From NCBI RefSeq assembly GCF_963082655.1, contig NC_081553.1:37415474-37479473 (forward strand): a stretch of 64,000 bases of DNA. The letters run 5' to 3'. Positions within the stretch are counted from its first letter, which is position 1; each line of letters opens with the position of its first letter. Below are positions 11,244-23,113 of the stretch, piece after piece. The stretch is from Stomoxys calcitrans. Lineage: Eukaryota > Arthropoda > Insecta > Diptera > Muscidae. A model generated the notes under the pieces. It was not told the origin of the DNA and searched no databases. It saw only the letters and a list, made by a program, of their open reading frames with translations. A program made the position numbers and the translations under genes.

Positions 11244-11866
11244 TTTTTATACCCACCACCATAGAATGGGGTTATACTAATCTAGTTATTCCGTTTGATC
11301 TTCGACACTATAAAGTATATATATTCTGGATCCTCTCGCCATGTCCGTCCGTCCGTCTGTCGAAATCACGATAGCGGTTGAATGCGTAGAGCACCAGTTT
11401 GAAATTTTGCACAGATATAGATTTGGAACCCACAATTTTCATCCGATTTAGCTTAAATTTTGCACGTGGTGTTCTCTTATGACCTCTAACGACTGTGTTA
11501 AGTGCGGTCCAAATCGGTCTATAGCCTGGTATAGCTCCCATATAAACCGATCTCCCGATTTGATTTCTTGAGCCCCTGAAGGCCGCAATTTTCATTCGAT
11601 TTGGCTGAAATTTTGCATGCGGTGTTCTGTTTTAACTTTTAACAACTGTGTCAAGTACGGTCCAAATCGGTCTATAGCCTGATGTAGCTCCCATATAAAG
11701 CGGTCTCTCGATTATCCTTGTTCGGTTTCTAGAAGCTTTAATTTTGCTGGTATGTAGAATAAATTTATGCCCTTCAACTAAATTTAGTTTGTATGAATTT
11801 TTAGCAGAATCCAGAACCCTCCACTCTTAAGATTCGGACCGTCCGAACTTAGCACTTTTACTTGTT
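11244..11866 (-). mobile_element. 153 family, subfamily B, inserted into the GGTACC array
   Basis: Runs from TTTTTATACCCACCACCATAG (tail) to 'acttttacttgtt' (head) and splits the GGTACC-rich array at a T run ('gtacctttt' on the left, 'ggtactttttttt' on the right). It has about two and a half monomers of subfamily B ('gatctcccgatttga') and a shortened tail. Confidence 0.85.
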
Positions 11867-12180
11867 GGTACTTTTTTTTGTACCTAAATGTACAAATTTC
11901 CAAAAAGGCTTACAGTCATCCAATTATGGTTGCCAAAGTGTACCTTAGTTCCGATATTCAGAGCTCTAGTTCAATTTACAAAGAAAGTACCGAATAGTAC
12001 CAAATGCGGTACTAAATGTACTACTTCTCCCACTTTTGGTACAATTTTCCTTAATTTGAGCCCAAGTGCATAATTCTAGCCCTATCCATTCGTGCTGGGC
12101 AAATATGTACCATTTTGTATTTTTTAGTACCTAATCGTACGAATATCACAAAATCCACCCTTATCCCGTGCCTATGATCC
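11867..12180. repeat. GGTACC-rich array, continuation
   Basis: Continuation of the array after the inserted element, with 'gtaccgaatagtaccaaat' and 'ggtactaaatgtac' units. It fades into unique sequence by ~12180-12300. Confidence 0.75.
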
Positions 12181-12348
12181 AAGACCAACATTCGTTCAGG
12201 ATTTCATGATTCTAGCTTTAGCCTTAGGGGCTGGGCGATGATCAGTCAGCCACTCAGCAATTGGTCAGTCACGCGTTTAAGAATCCATTGTAGATGTATC
12301 CAAATATGGTCTTATGTGTACCAAATTCGGGATGGCGGTCGATTATTT

Positions 12349-12683
12349 GGGATCATGAAATTGGCCTCAAAAGATAGTTTATGAAGTCTAGTTTCTAATC
12401 CATATCAGCATATGTTCCTTATAATCGTTGCACTATCGAATTTTGGGGAAACACTTGGAAACAGCAGCCACAATATTCGAAAAATCATTTTTGCGTGGAC
12501 CACTGTGCAGAAACGGAAAAACTTGGGATTATGAAATTGGCCTCAAAAGATAGTTTATGAAGTCTAGTTTCTAATCCGTATAAGCATATGTTCCTTATAA
12601 TCGTTGCACTATCGAATTTTGGGGAAAAACATGAAAAAAGCAGCCACAACATTCGAAAAATCATTTTTGCGTGGACCACTGTT
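12349..12683. repeat. Tandem duplication of a 176-bp segment
   Basis: 'gggatcatgaaattggcctc' at 12349 and 'gggattatgaaattggcctc' at 12525 start two copies, nearly identical through 'gcgtggaccactgt'. A third partial echo of 'gtggaccactgtgcaaaaat' follows at ~12730. No coding content is recognised; the family is unknown. Confidence 0.85.
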
Positions 12684-12999
12684 AAAAATGCAAATTTGCC
12701 CATGAACATTTCATTAAGGAACAGAGACGTGGACCACTGTGCAAAAATGCAAATACTTAAGACCATAAAACCGGCTTCAAACCGGAAAAAAGTTGCGTTA
12801 TATGCTTGTAAAATTGAAAGATGAGATGGAGGATAAAATTTTTGAAATATTTATGATATATTTTACTTTTTAACATTGGAAAACAGCAGAAAATGTTTGC
12901 TGTTTTAGCAAAAATTTACCACTGTCCCATTTTGCAGCAGATGTTCTGCTGTTACAACAAACATTTTTACAGTTTTCACTAACAAATTTCTTTGGGTAT
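12684..12999. other. Unclassified sequence with CTGCTGTT-type short repeats
   Basis: Contains a partial third echo of the 176-bp unit, then a patch of repeated 'cagcagaaaatgtttgctgt' and 'gcagcagatgttctgctg' motifs near 12885-12965. No gene is recognised. Confidence 0.5.
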
Positions 13000-13125
13000 A
13001 TGAGAGGTTTTATAACCGACGCAAATGGAGAGGAGTCGATCCAACACTTAATCTGTTCATGTCAGGGTCTACAAGGGCCCAGGCCGAGTGATCTTGCAGG
13101 TGTATCCCGGAGAGGTTTCCTCTCC
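13000..13125 (+). pseudogene. Non-LTR retrotransposon RNase H tail fragment
   Basis: Translates to NGEESIQHLICSCQGLQ, the zinc-knuckle-like end (E-x-H-x-x-C-x-C) that follows RNase H in I/LOA/jockey-like retrotransposons. Only about 35 residues remain and both sides are unrelated. A relic of a 5'- and 3'-truncated copy. Confidence 0.65.
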
Positions 13126-13186
13126 CCTACACTTCTTTTTTCGCTAGGGTTATGGGCCGTTATGCGCTACGCATACAACCCAAATA

Positions 13187-13690
13187 TCTTTTTATATATA
13201 AAAGCCAAAGTATTTGGCTTTTTTGTTGGTATGGAAAAATTTCACACAGTGTAATGTTCTGATATCCAAAGGGGGCGGACCCTCCCCTTTACCCCAATTT
13301 TCCAAAACACCATATTTCGGAGACAATTGCACCAATCTAAGCGACATTTTATTGCAATCTTATGATAACTGAAAAAACACAAATTTAGAATAAAAATTTG
13401 GGGTCTAGAAACCGAAGGGGAACGCCCCACCGCATAACCCACCCAAACGGACATGTTTATGGAATAGGACAATATGGGTATCAAATGAAAGATATTGAGG
13501 AGTAGAGTACGAATCTGATTTTAAAATTTTTCTCCAAGAGTCTGAGGAGCCGCCCACCTCCAAAAATACCCCTACGCAGTAGGCTTATTTTGCATCACCC
13601 CTAACATGTGTGACTAGATGAAATATATTGGTCCATTTTCCAATATAGACCTCCTACAGACGATCCATTATTGAGGCCGTTTCTACTTGT
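13187..13690 (+). mobile_element. Helitron-type repeat fragment
   Basis: Begins 'tctttttatatataaaag', similar to the 5' ends of the Helitron-like elements at 55799 and 42880. It carries two degenerate ~130-bp monomers ('ggggcggaccctcccc', 'gacaatatgggtatcaaatg'). No 3' CTAG end is found; the fragment stops near 13690. Confidence 0.65.
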
Positions 13691-15541
13691 TTTTATGTTT
13701 TTTCTCTTCATTTATTTATTTATTTATTTATTTTTTTTTTTTGAATTTATTACCATCAATACTTGCCGCTATTAGTTTAAATGTCTTCTTATTGATCACT
13801 TTGATTATTTAATCTGATCTAATGATGACATTCAATTCACATTAAACAAAACGAAACACCGAACCGAACACAGTTTATAGCGTCAATTGGCCATAAATTC
13901 TTTGGCAACTGTCCAATTGAATGCAATTTTAATTAGGATTTGTCTACAATTAAATCCTAATTCCTGAAAAAAAAACGAAAAACAACAGCAGCATACCGAA
14001 CAAATTTGTTGCCTAATTAAAATCTAACAATCATGTGGTGATGTGGTCCAAATCCAAAGTGATTTATGGCCAAAAGCCGTTTGGTGAAGGCAATTAAAAA
14101 TTAACAAAACAATTTCAAAGATTTTTCTAAATTGAATGGCAACACTAAAATCTCAAAGAAACAAACGAGACACGTATAGCAATCATCAGGCCAAGCAAGG
14201 AAACATGCCAAAATTGCCATAGCAAGAACCAATAATTGTAAGAGCCATAGAACATGGACATGAATGGTTGGTTGGTTGGTTAGTTGGTCGGATATTGGCT
14301 TGCCTTAAGATGTGTCCGTGTAATTTTTGCTAGAAAAGAATCACTTGGTCTATGTTTGTTAAATTCATGGCAAAATTTACAGCAACAACAAGAAAAACAA
14401 TGCACAAACGTGAAATAATTCAAGGCAATTATTGTTCACCAAACAAAATCAAGAAATTGCAAAAATATTCTGATGATGTCCACATGAAGCCCATTGCTAA
14501 GTGATGGACTTGGTGGCGACCACCTTTTCCACACTTCAATGGAGTGTAAAAAGGAGCCTCAAATGATAAACGACACTGCTGTCACCACCAGCACCACCAA
14601 TGCCGCCATGATGTCAATATGTATATGATCTACTATTGCTGCAACTGCTTTTAGCACTCTCCTACTCCCTGGAAACGACTGTCACCTGGCAAATAATATT
14701 CCATAAATCAGCACTTTTCACTTGATATGTACAGCAGCTCAATAGCTGCTGAGCGCAAGCATCTGCCTTCGAGAGTATGCAGTAGTACTTCCTCAATGTC
14801 TTGTCATGTCCTCCCAGTCAGTCATCATCCATAGTGGTGGCCAAGCAAGTACCACATCACACACAGCAGCATTGGCGTCTTCACATGCACTTAGCGAATG
14901 GACTACATGGCCATTGATTTCCTTTAACTTGGATATTCAAAAGATATATGCCAACATTCGTTTGCCATAAATCTTTAAAATATTACAAAAATAAACAATG
15001 AATGAATGTCCCAGGAATGCTAAGCTTTTTTTATTTCATCCTTGTCATCCTATGGCCTATGGTTCATAGCAGGCACCCAACATTCATTCACATCATTTAA
15101 AAGCATTTGACTAGTGAATGTCATCATTGGGGGGAAAAATCATTATTACATTATTTCTATATGTATTTTAGTGTTGTTGTTATTGTTGTTGTTGCCTTAT
15201 TATTGTTCAGTTTAATAAACAGAACATTTCAACCAAAATTAATCGATTGGCCACAACATGGAATTCTGAGCAATCACCGAGTTTGTGGGGGTAACAGGAA
15301 TACTGCCACGTCAAATATCCAACATTAACATCAAATCACTGCCCATCACATCAAATCACATCACATCACATCAAATCGAAATCTATCACATTGGACATCA
15401 TTAAGGATTTATTTATGGTACATACTAACAAGCGGAAGGTGGGAAATTCAAAGACAGTGGTTGATAGCTGTTTTAGTTTTAAAACTTTAAATGAAAAAAA
15501 AAATTCAAGAAATTTCAAATATCAGTCACAAATTGACTGAA
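13691..15541. other. Unique sequence, no gene recognised
   Basis: A (TTTA)n run near 13705-13730, a GGTT-rich stretch at ~14265-14290 and a 'catcacatcaaat' patch at ~15340-15370. The rest looks single-copy. It may be conserved non-coding or intronic DNA, but nothing in the sequence shows a function. Confidence 0.55.
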
Positions 15542-17315
15542 AACAAGTAAAAGCGTGCTATGTTCGGCCGGGCTGAATCTTATATACCCTCCACCATTGA
15601 TCGCATTTGTTGAGTTCTTTTCCCGCCATCTCTTCTAAACGGATAAAAGAAAAGATTTCCTATGCTTTTAGAGCGATATCAAGATATGGTCCGGTTCGGA
15701 CCACAATTAAATTATATGTTGGAGACCTGTGTAAAATGTCAACCAATTCGAATAAGAATTGCGCCGTTTTGGAGGCTCAAGAAGTACAATAGAGAGATCG
15801 ATTTATATGGGAGCTGTATCAGGCTATAGATCGATTCAGACCATAATAAACATGTATGTTGATGGTCATTAGAGGATCCGCCGTACAAAATTTCAGGCAA
15901 ATCGGATAATAATTGCGACCTCTAGATGCTCAAGAAGTCAAGATCCCAGATCGGTTTATATGACAGCTATATCAGGTTATGAACCGATTATTGCCATAAT
16001 TGGCACAGTTGTTGGAAATCATAACAAAACATCTCATGCAAAATTTCAGCCAAATCGGATAGGAATTGCGCCCTCTAGTGGGTAAAGAAGTCAAGACCCA
16101 AGATCGGTTTATATGGCAGCTATATCAGTTTATGAACCGATTTGAACCATACTTAGCACATTTGTTGGAAATCATGACGAAACACGTTGTGGAAAATTTA
16201 AGCCAAATCGGATAAAAATTAAGCCCTGTAGTGGCTCAAGAAGTCAAGATCCACGATCGGTGTATATGGCAGCTATATCAAAACATGGACCGAGATTGTC
16301 CGTTTACAACCCCAACCGACCTACACTACACAAATCGGATAAAAATTGCGCCCTCTAGAGGCTCAAGAAGTCAAGACCCAAGATCGGTTTATATGGCAGC
16401 TATATCAGTTTATGAACCGATTTGAACCATACTTAGCACATTTGTTGGAAATCATAACAAAACACCTCATGCTAAATTTCAGCCAAATCGGATAGGAATT
16501 GCGCCCTCTAGAGGCTCAAGAAATCAAGACCCAAGATCGGTTTATATGGCATCTATATCAAAACATGGACCGATTTGGTCCATTTGCAATCCCAACCGAC
16601 CTACACTAATAAGAAGTATTGGTGCAAAATTTCAAGCGGCTAGCTTTACTCCTTTGAAAGTTAGCGCAATTCGGATAGGAATTGCGCCCTCTAGTGGGTA
16701 AAAAAGTAAAGATACAAGATCGGTTTACATGACAGCTATATCAGATAATAGACCGATTTGAACCTTATTTGGCACAGTTGTTGGAAGTCATAACGAAACA
16801 CGTCGTGGAAAATTTCATTCCAATCGGGAAAGAATTGCGCCCTCTAGAGGCTCAAGAAGTCAAGACCCAAGATCGGTTTATATGACAGCTATATCAGGTT
16901 ATGAACCGATTTGAACTTACCACATTTGTTGGCTATTATAATAAAACACGTCGTGCAAAATTTCATTCCAATCGGATAAGAATTGCGCCCTCTAGAGGCT
17001 CAAGAAGTCAAGACCCAAGATCGGTTTATTTGGCATCTATATCAAAACATGAACCGATATGTCCCATTTACAATACCAACCGACCTACACTGATAAGAAG
17101 TATTTGTGCAAAATTTCAAGTGGCTAGCTTTACTCCTTCGAAAGTTTGCGTGCTTTCGACAGACAGACGGACGGACAGACATGCTAGATCGACATAAAAT
17201 GTCACGACGATCAAGAATATATATACTTAATGGGGTCTCAGATGAATATTTCGAGTAGTTACAAACAGAATGACGAAATTAGTATACCCCCATCCTATGG
17301 TGGAGGGTATAAAAA
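15542..17315 (+). mobile_element. 153 family, subfamily A, complete mosaic copy
   Basis: Starts AACAAGTAAAAGCGTGCTA with the head palindrome and 'tataccctccaccat', and ends in the full tail and hairpin (GGTGGAGGGTATAAAAA). Between them are about ten monomers. Pieces of tail sequence occur inside the monomer array, at ~16285-16330 ('aaccccaaccgacctacact') and ~16575-16665 ('gcggctagctttactcc'), each followed again by monomers. This indicates recombination between copies rather than one simple array. At about 1.77 kb it is one of the two longest complete copies in the window. Confidence 0.88.
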
Positions 17316-17973
17316 TTGTTTAATACCAAGCTCTATATTTGGTTAAATCTTTTTGCTCAAAACGCAATTTTATGATTTTTTCCTAACCCTACTGTGTCCC
17401 ATGTACCAGCATTTACCCCAGAGTGTTATTCATTACATTGGCCATTTGAAAGCCAGGAACCACCATCACCGCTTTATAATATGAGCTACAAATCTATTGC
17501 CTTTAAGTTGGAATGGTTTTCCTTCTCTGAAAAGTTGGGACTTTCTTCAGCTTCTTCCTTTACAGAATACATCTGCTAGCCAAGAACTAGGGGTAAGAGA
17601 TGATTTTTTTCCAACAGTGGTTTTAAGTTTTTTTTCCTCCTCCATTTGATGGACTGTGAAACTCCTCTTTTGAAAAAAAAAATAAGAAATGAACGTCTTC
17701 GAAGAAGGAACATCGTAAAAAACGTAAACATTTGAAAGCTGTATCCGCTTAATGTGCCCTCCTGAATGCGATTAGTTGTCCATACGCCCATTTGGTTTCA
17801 GTTTTAGTTTCATTGAAGGCAGGCAGGAGAAAAAAAAAATAGAAAAAAGTTTATGTTTATGGCATAGCAACAGCAAGCATACAGTGGGCTTAATTTTAAT
17901 GAAATCAAAAAAATATATGTACGAAAAAATTTTATTTATTTGTTAAAAATTTATTTTTAAAGAAAATTTTCGA
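17316..17973. other. Unique sequence, no gene recognised
   Basis: Short open frames on both strands without recognisable content, with A- and T-rich tracts. Confidence 0.5.
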
Positions 17974-18454
17974 AACAAGTAAAAGCGTGCTAAGTTCTGC
18001 CGGGCCGAATATTGGGAACCCACCAGCATGGATAATGCTAAATATGGAAGCTATAGCTTAGGGTATAGACCGATTCAGACCGTACTTGGCACAGTTATAG
18101 AAAGTCAAATCAGCCAAATCGGATAAAAATTGCGGTTTCGAGGGGCTTAAGAAATCAAATCGGGAGATTGATTTATATGGGAGCTAAACCAAAATCTGAA
18201 CCGATATGGCCCATTTGGAATCCTCAACGACCTACGTCAATTTTAAGTATCGGTGCAAAATTTCAAACGGCTAGCTCTACGCGTTCGACCGCTATCGTGA
18301 TTTCGACAGACGTACAGAAGGACATGGCTATATCGACTCAGAACGTATAGACGATCAAGAATATGTATGCTTTATTGGGTCTTGAGACTAATATATCGAG
18401 GTGTTACAAACGGAATGTCTATTTAGATTAGTATACCCCCTTCCTATGGTGGTT
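17974..18454 (+). mobile_element. 153 family, subfamily B, short copy
   Basis: Head AACAAGTAAAAGCGTGCTAA with 'gaacccaccagcatgg', one and a half monomers, tail 'gctagctctacgcgttcgac' and the end 'cctatggtggtta'. The last bases of the tail are lost. Confidence 0.82.
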
Positions 18455-18505
18455 ATTAGTTTTCCGAAAATAAAGAAGAAACATAAACACAGCAAATTGT
18501 GGTTT

Positions 18506-19981
18506 GTTATACCCTCCACCATTGGATGGGGGTATACTAATTTCGTCATTCTGTTTGTAACTACTCGAAATATTCGTCTGAGGCCCCATAAAGTATATAT
18601 TCTTGATCGTCGTGACATTTATGTCGATCTAGACATGTCCGTCCGTCTGTCCGTCCGTCTGTCCGTCCGTCTGTCTGTCGAAAGCACGCTAACTTTCGAA
18701 GGAGTAAAGCTAGCCGCTTAAAATTTTGCACAAATACTTCTTATTAGTGTAGGTCCTTTGGGATTGTAAATGGGTCATATCGGTCCATGTTTTGATACAA
18801 CTGCCATATAAACCGATCTTGGGTCTTGACTTCTTGAGCCAATCGAGGGCGCAATTCTTATCCGATTGCACGTGGTGTTTTGGTATCACTCCCAACAACT
18901 GTGCTAAGTATGGTTCAAATCGGTCCAAATTTTGATATAGCTACCATATAAACCGATCTTGGGTCTTGACTTCTTGACCCTCTAAAGGGCACAATTCTAA
19001 TCCGATTAGAATGAAATTTTACACAACGTGTTTTGTTATGATATCCAACAACAGTGCTAAGTTTGGTTCAAATCGGTCAATAACCTGATATAGGTGCCAT
19101 ATAAACCGATCTTGGGTCTTGACTTCTTGAGCCTCTAGAGGTTGCAATTCTTATCCGATTGTAATGAAATTTTGCACAACGTGTTTTGTTATGATATCCA
19201 ACAACTGTGCCATGTATAGTTCAAATCGGTCCATAACCTGATATAGCTGTCATTTAAACCGATCTTGGGTCTTGACTTTTTGAACCTCTAGAGGGCGCAA
19301 TTCTAATCCGAATGGAATGAAACTTTTTAAAACGTGTTTTTTATGATATCTAACAACTGTGCCAAATATGGTACAAATCGGTCTATAACCTGATATAGCT
19401 GCCGTATAAACCGATCTTGGGTCTTGACTTTTTGAACCTCTAGAGGGCGCAATTCTAATCCGAATGGAATGAAACTTTCCACAACGTGTTTTGTTATGAT
19501 ATCCAACCAAGTATGGTGCAAATTGGTCCATAACCTGACATAGCTGCCATATAAGCCGATCTTTGGTCTTGACGTCTTGAGCCTCTAGAGGGGGCAATTC
19601 CTATCCGATTGCAATGAAATTTTGCACAACGTGTTTTGTTATGATATCTAACAACTGTGCCAAATAAGGTTCAAATCGGTTCATAACTTGATATAGCTGC
19701 CATATAAACCGATCTGGGATCTTCACTTCTTGAGCCTCTAGAGGTCGTAATTATTATCCGATTTGCCTGAAATTTTGTTCGACGGATCCTCTCACGACCA
19801 TCAACATACGTGTTTATTATGGTCTAAATCGGTCTATTGCCTGATACAGCTCCCATATAAATCGATCTCTCTATTTTACTTCTTGAGCGCCTAAAGAGCG
19901 CAATTCTTATCCGAACTGGCTGACATTTTACACAGGTCTCCAACATATAACTTAATTGTGGTCCGAACCGGACCATATCTT
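18506..19981 (-). mobile_element. 153 family, subfamily A, head-truncated copy
   Basis: Tail hairpin at 18508-18540, GTCCGTCCGTCT tract, then eight anchored monomers (anchors 18804, 18944, 19097, 19250, 19402, 19547, 19700, 19853; intervals 140, 153, 153, 152, 145, 153, 153). The 140 and 145 intervals are small deletions within otherwise in-register units. The head ends at 'ggaccatatctt', where poly-T and unrelated sequence begin. Confidence 0.87.
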
Positions 19982-20091
19982 GTTTTTTTCTAAAGCATTC
20001 GTTATGGGTGTGAATGCAAAGCCATAGGTGGGAGTGGGTATTAGTGGTGAGAGTAAGAGAAACAAATGGTGCGAGAGAAAAAGTATCACTA

Positions 20092-20975
20092 CCCAGTGAA
20101 CCAAATTTCGAATATAAGACATTTCTGTACAAGTTCTGAAATTTTCCGACAAGATCGTACAGAAATCGTTTAGAATTCCGTTTGGTTTTCCGAAGGAGTT
20201 TTTTTACAACAATTTTGAAAGATTTCTGATCGATTTCTAAAAGTCTTGTCGTAGGATAGTTTCGTCCGATAGTTCGAACAAAATTCTAAACGATTTCTGG
20301 AGTGCTTGTCTGTAGGAATTTTTTTCCGATAGTTCTTAAAGAATTCCGAACGACGTCTGATTGTCGTACAATTTTTTAAAATTTTTTCTTTCGACGCATC
20401 GGAAAGTATTCTGAACTATTTCTGGACTATTTGTCTGTAGGAATTTTAGTTTCGATACTTCTGACAGAGTTCTGTACGATGTCTGAACGTTCCGTCGTAT
20501 GGCCTTTGTTATTTAATTTTTCTTCCGACAGTTCGGTAGGAATTCTGAACGATGTCTGAATGCGTTGTCGAAGGTTTTTTTTACCTTTTTTGCCCTTGCT
20601 TGTTTGCATATTTTTGTTTGTGAACCATTGGATGCCACGGAAGCACAGCATGCTCTCCTATGACGCTGAGTGCCTTGGTTCGAATCCTGGCGAGAACATC
20701 AGAAAACATTTTCAGTCGTGGTTATTCCATGCTAGTGATATTTGTGAGGAACTGTGCCATGTAAAAACTTCTCCCGTTCGGACTCGGCTACAAAAAGGAG
20801 ATTCTTAATGGAATGTTCAAGAGAAAATTTGCAATTTGAACCATCGGAAAACACATTCGAATGCTGTAAGAATTTTTTCAGAATCCGAATCGAATCAAAC
20901 CGGATCCGAATTTGAAAAAATTTTTCGACTTTCGCGCAGACTTCTGACCGAATTCCGAACGTTTGGTTCACTGGG
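20092..20975. mobile_element. Candidate TIR element, 884 bp, class unknown
   Basis: Bounded by the exact 14-bp inverted repeat CCCAGTGAACCAAA (20092-20105) and TTTGGTTCACTGGG (20962-20975). The interior shows degenerate ~80-bp subrepeats built on 'tccgatagttc..attctgaacgatgtctga' (20200-20570). A SINE lies inside at 20630-20837. I see no clear target duplication: left flank 'atcacta', right flank 'tgagggtg'. No transposase is encoded. Confidence 0.6.
20630..20837 (+). mobile_element. tRNA-derived SINE, degenerate copy
   Basis: 'ggatgccacggaagcacagc' (A-box side), B box 'ggttcgaatcctggcg', 'tgtgaggaactgtgccatgt', then a deletion, ending 'gaatgttcaagagaaaattt'. It lacks the central 'gaggtgtcgctctgcgacac' block. 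It is nested in the candidate TIR element. Confidence 0.8.
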
Positions 20976-21386
20976 TGAGGGTGTTGTGGTGGTGTGATGT
21001 GCGGGGCCCTACTTGGCATGTAGGCCAGCCAATTTTTTTACGCTCCGCTTCGGCGTGCGAGGCATTTGTATTTTTGATGTTGTTGGTATATGTTTTGGAT
21101 GCAGTAGGTGGGTTTTATAAAAGCGAGTTTGTGGAGCATATTACGGCCATACGGCTGAATTTTAATGAAATTGGCATCAATCGAAAGATGTTTTCCCACA
21201 ATTGTGCAGAATATATATGAAAATAAATTTTCCGAAAAGAAAATCCATGAAAATGAGGAGTTAATTTTCAATAAAAGAAAAAGAAGAAAGAGAAACACAT
21301 CAAATTGTTGTTGCTTTTTGCTTAAGCATTTTTGTGTGAATGCAAAGCCATAGGTGGGAGTATTAGTGGTGAGGGTGCGAGAGGTA
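20976..21386. other. Unique segment ending in a repeat of the sequence left of the TIR element
   Basis: 'tgtgaatgcaaagccatagg' followed by 'tgggag..attagtggtgag' occurs at 20010-20060 and again at 21334-21375, on either side of the TIR element and this segment. No gene is recognised. The repeat suggests a duplicated flank, or a larger composite unit of ~1.3 kb. Confidence 0.55.
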
Positions 21387-21583
21387 AAGGGTGATTTTTT
21401 TGAGGTTAGGATTTTCATGCATTAGTATTTGACAGATCACGTGGGATTTCAGACATGGTGTCAAAGAGAAAGATGCTCAGTATGCTTTGACATTTCATCA
21501 TGAATAGACTTACTAACGAGCAACGCTTGCAAATCATTGAATTTTATTACCAAAATCAGTGTTCGGTTCGAAATGTGTTCATT
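21387..21583 (+). mobile_element. Left end of the Tc1/mariner element seen at 5318
   Basis: Nearly identical to 5318-5512: terminal AAGGGTGATTTTTTTGAGG after TA (21385-21386) and the transposase start MNRLTNEQRLQIIEFYYQNQ. It stops at 'gtgttcattc', where retrotransposon RNase H sequence begins. No right end was found, so it is a solo truncated end. Confidence 0.85.
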
Positions 21584-21589
21584 CTATTG

Positions 21590-21930
21590 CGCAGTTGCTG
21601 TGTTCATGTTGAAGGAGGAGGATGGTTCTGACGGAGGGTGCCATAAGTTCCGGCGTAGGTACATCCTTGCTTGCGTGGGGATGGTCTCGGTTTGTCCACA
21701 CAGTAGAGGGGATAGCCAGGGCGGCGTCGGTGTCGAGGTGGGTCTCGGTGGATGGTTGCCAGACTGCAAAGGCGCTTTAGCTTGAGTTGCTGGCTTTCGA
21801 TAGGAGGTCGATGAGTCTCTTGACAGGGATCATAACCGGACACTGTGCCATACGCCGGCGCGCATCGGAATATCATACAATGACTTTAGTAGGAGTGCCT
21901 CGAAGAGGATGAAGAGGAGACTATTGAGAT
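21590..21930 (+). pseudogene. Non-LTR retrotransposon RNase H carboxy end, frameshifted
   Basis: In three alternating plus frames it reads RRSMSLLTGIITGHCAIRR, then ARIGISYNDFSRSA, then CLEEDEEETIEID. This is the end of the RNase H region of I/LOA/jockey-like elements. At least two frameshifts separate the pieces. The left side joins the mariner left end; the right side joins a 153-family tail. Confidence 0.7.
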
Positions 21931-22319
21931 AGACACAGATACTTAATATTGATGTAGGTCATTGGGGATTGCAAATGGGCCATATCGGTGCAAATTTCGA
22001 TATAGCTCCCATATAAATCGATCTCTCGATTTGACTTCTTGATCCCTCAAAAGCCGAAATTTTTTTCCGATTTGGCTGAAATTTTTAATGTGGTGTTCCG
22101 TTAGACTTCCAAAAACGGTCCAAATCGATCTATACCCTGATATAGCTCCCATATAAGCCGATCTCCCGATTTGATTTCTTGATTCCTTTCAAGCCGGTTT
22201 GAAAGGTGTTTTGTTATGACTTTCAACAACTGTTTCAAGTAAATCCAAGTCCAAATCGGTATATAGTCGCCGGGTACCCAAGAGCCGGCCTGGCCGAACT
22301 TGGCACGCGTTTACTTGTT
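21931..22319 (-). mobile_element. 153 family, subfamily B, short copy without tail hairpin
   Basis: Starts inside the tail region ('cacagatacttaat'), carries under two monomers and ends in the head 'ggccgaacttggcacgcg' with 'tttacttgttt'. It abuts the next copy directly. Confidence 0.82.
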
Positions 22320-23113
22320 TTTTATACCCTCCACCATAAGATGGGGGGTATACTAATTTCGTCATTCTGATTGTAACTACTCGAAATATTCGTCTGAGAC
22401 CCCATAAAGTATATATATTCTTGATCGTCGTGAAATTTATGTCGATCTGGCCATGTCCGTACGTCTGTCCGTCCGTCCGTCTGTCTGTCGAAAGCACGCT
22501 AACTTCCGAAGGAGTAAAGCTAGCCGCTTGAAATTTTGCACAAATACTTCTTATTAGTGCAGGTCGGTTGGTATTGTAAATGGGCCATATCGGTCCATGT
22601 TTTGATATAGCTGCCATATAAACCGATCTTGGGTCTTGACTTCTTGAGCCCCTAGAGCGCGCAATTCTTATCCGATTGGGATGAAATTTTGCACGACATG
22701 TTTTCTTATAATATCCAACAACTGTGCCAAGTATGGTTCAAATCGGTCCATAACCTTATATATATAGCTGCCATATTAACCGATCTTGGGTCTTGACTTC
22801 TTGAGCCTCTAGAGTGCGCAATTCTTATCCGATCAGAATGAAATTTTGCACGACGTGTTTTGTTATGATATCCAACAACTGTGCCAAGTATGGTTCAAAT
22901 CGGTGCATAACCTTATATAGCTGCCATATAAACCGATCTTGGGTCTTGACTTCTGGAGCTTCTAGAGGTCGCAATTCTTATCCGATATGCGATATGAAAT
23001 TTTGCACGACGGATTCTCTCATGACCATTAACGTACGTGTTTATTATGGTCAGAATCGGTCTATAACCCGATACAGCTCCCATATAAATCGATCTCTCTA
23101 TTTTACTTCTTGT
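22320..23113 (-). mobile_element. 153 family, subfamily A, head-truncated copy
   Basis: Complete tail hairpin (TATACCCTCCACCATAAGAT), GTCCGTCCGTCCGTCTGTCT tract and about four monomers. It stops within the first head-side monomer at 'ctattttacttcttg'. Confidence 0.85.
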
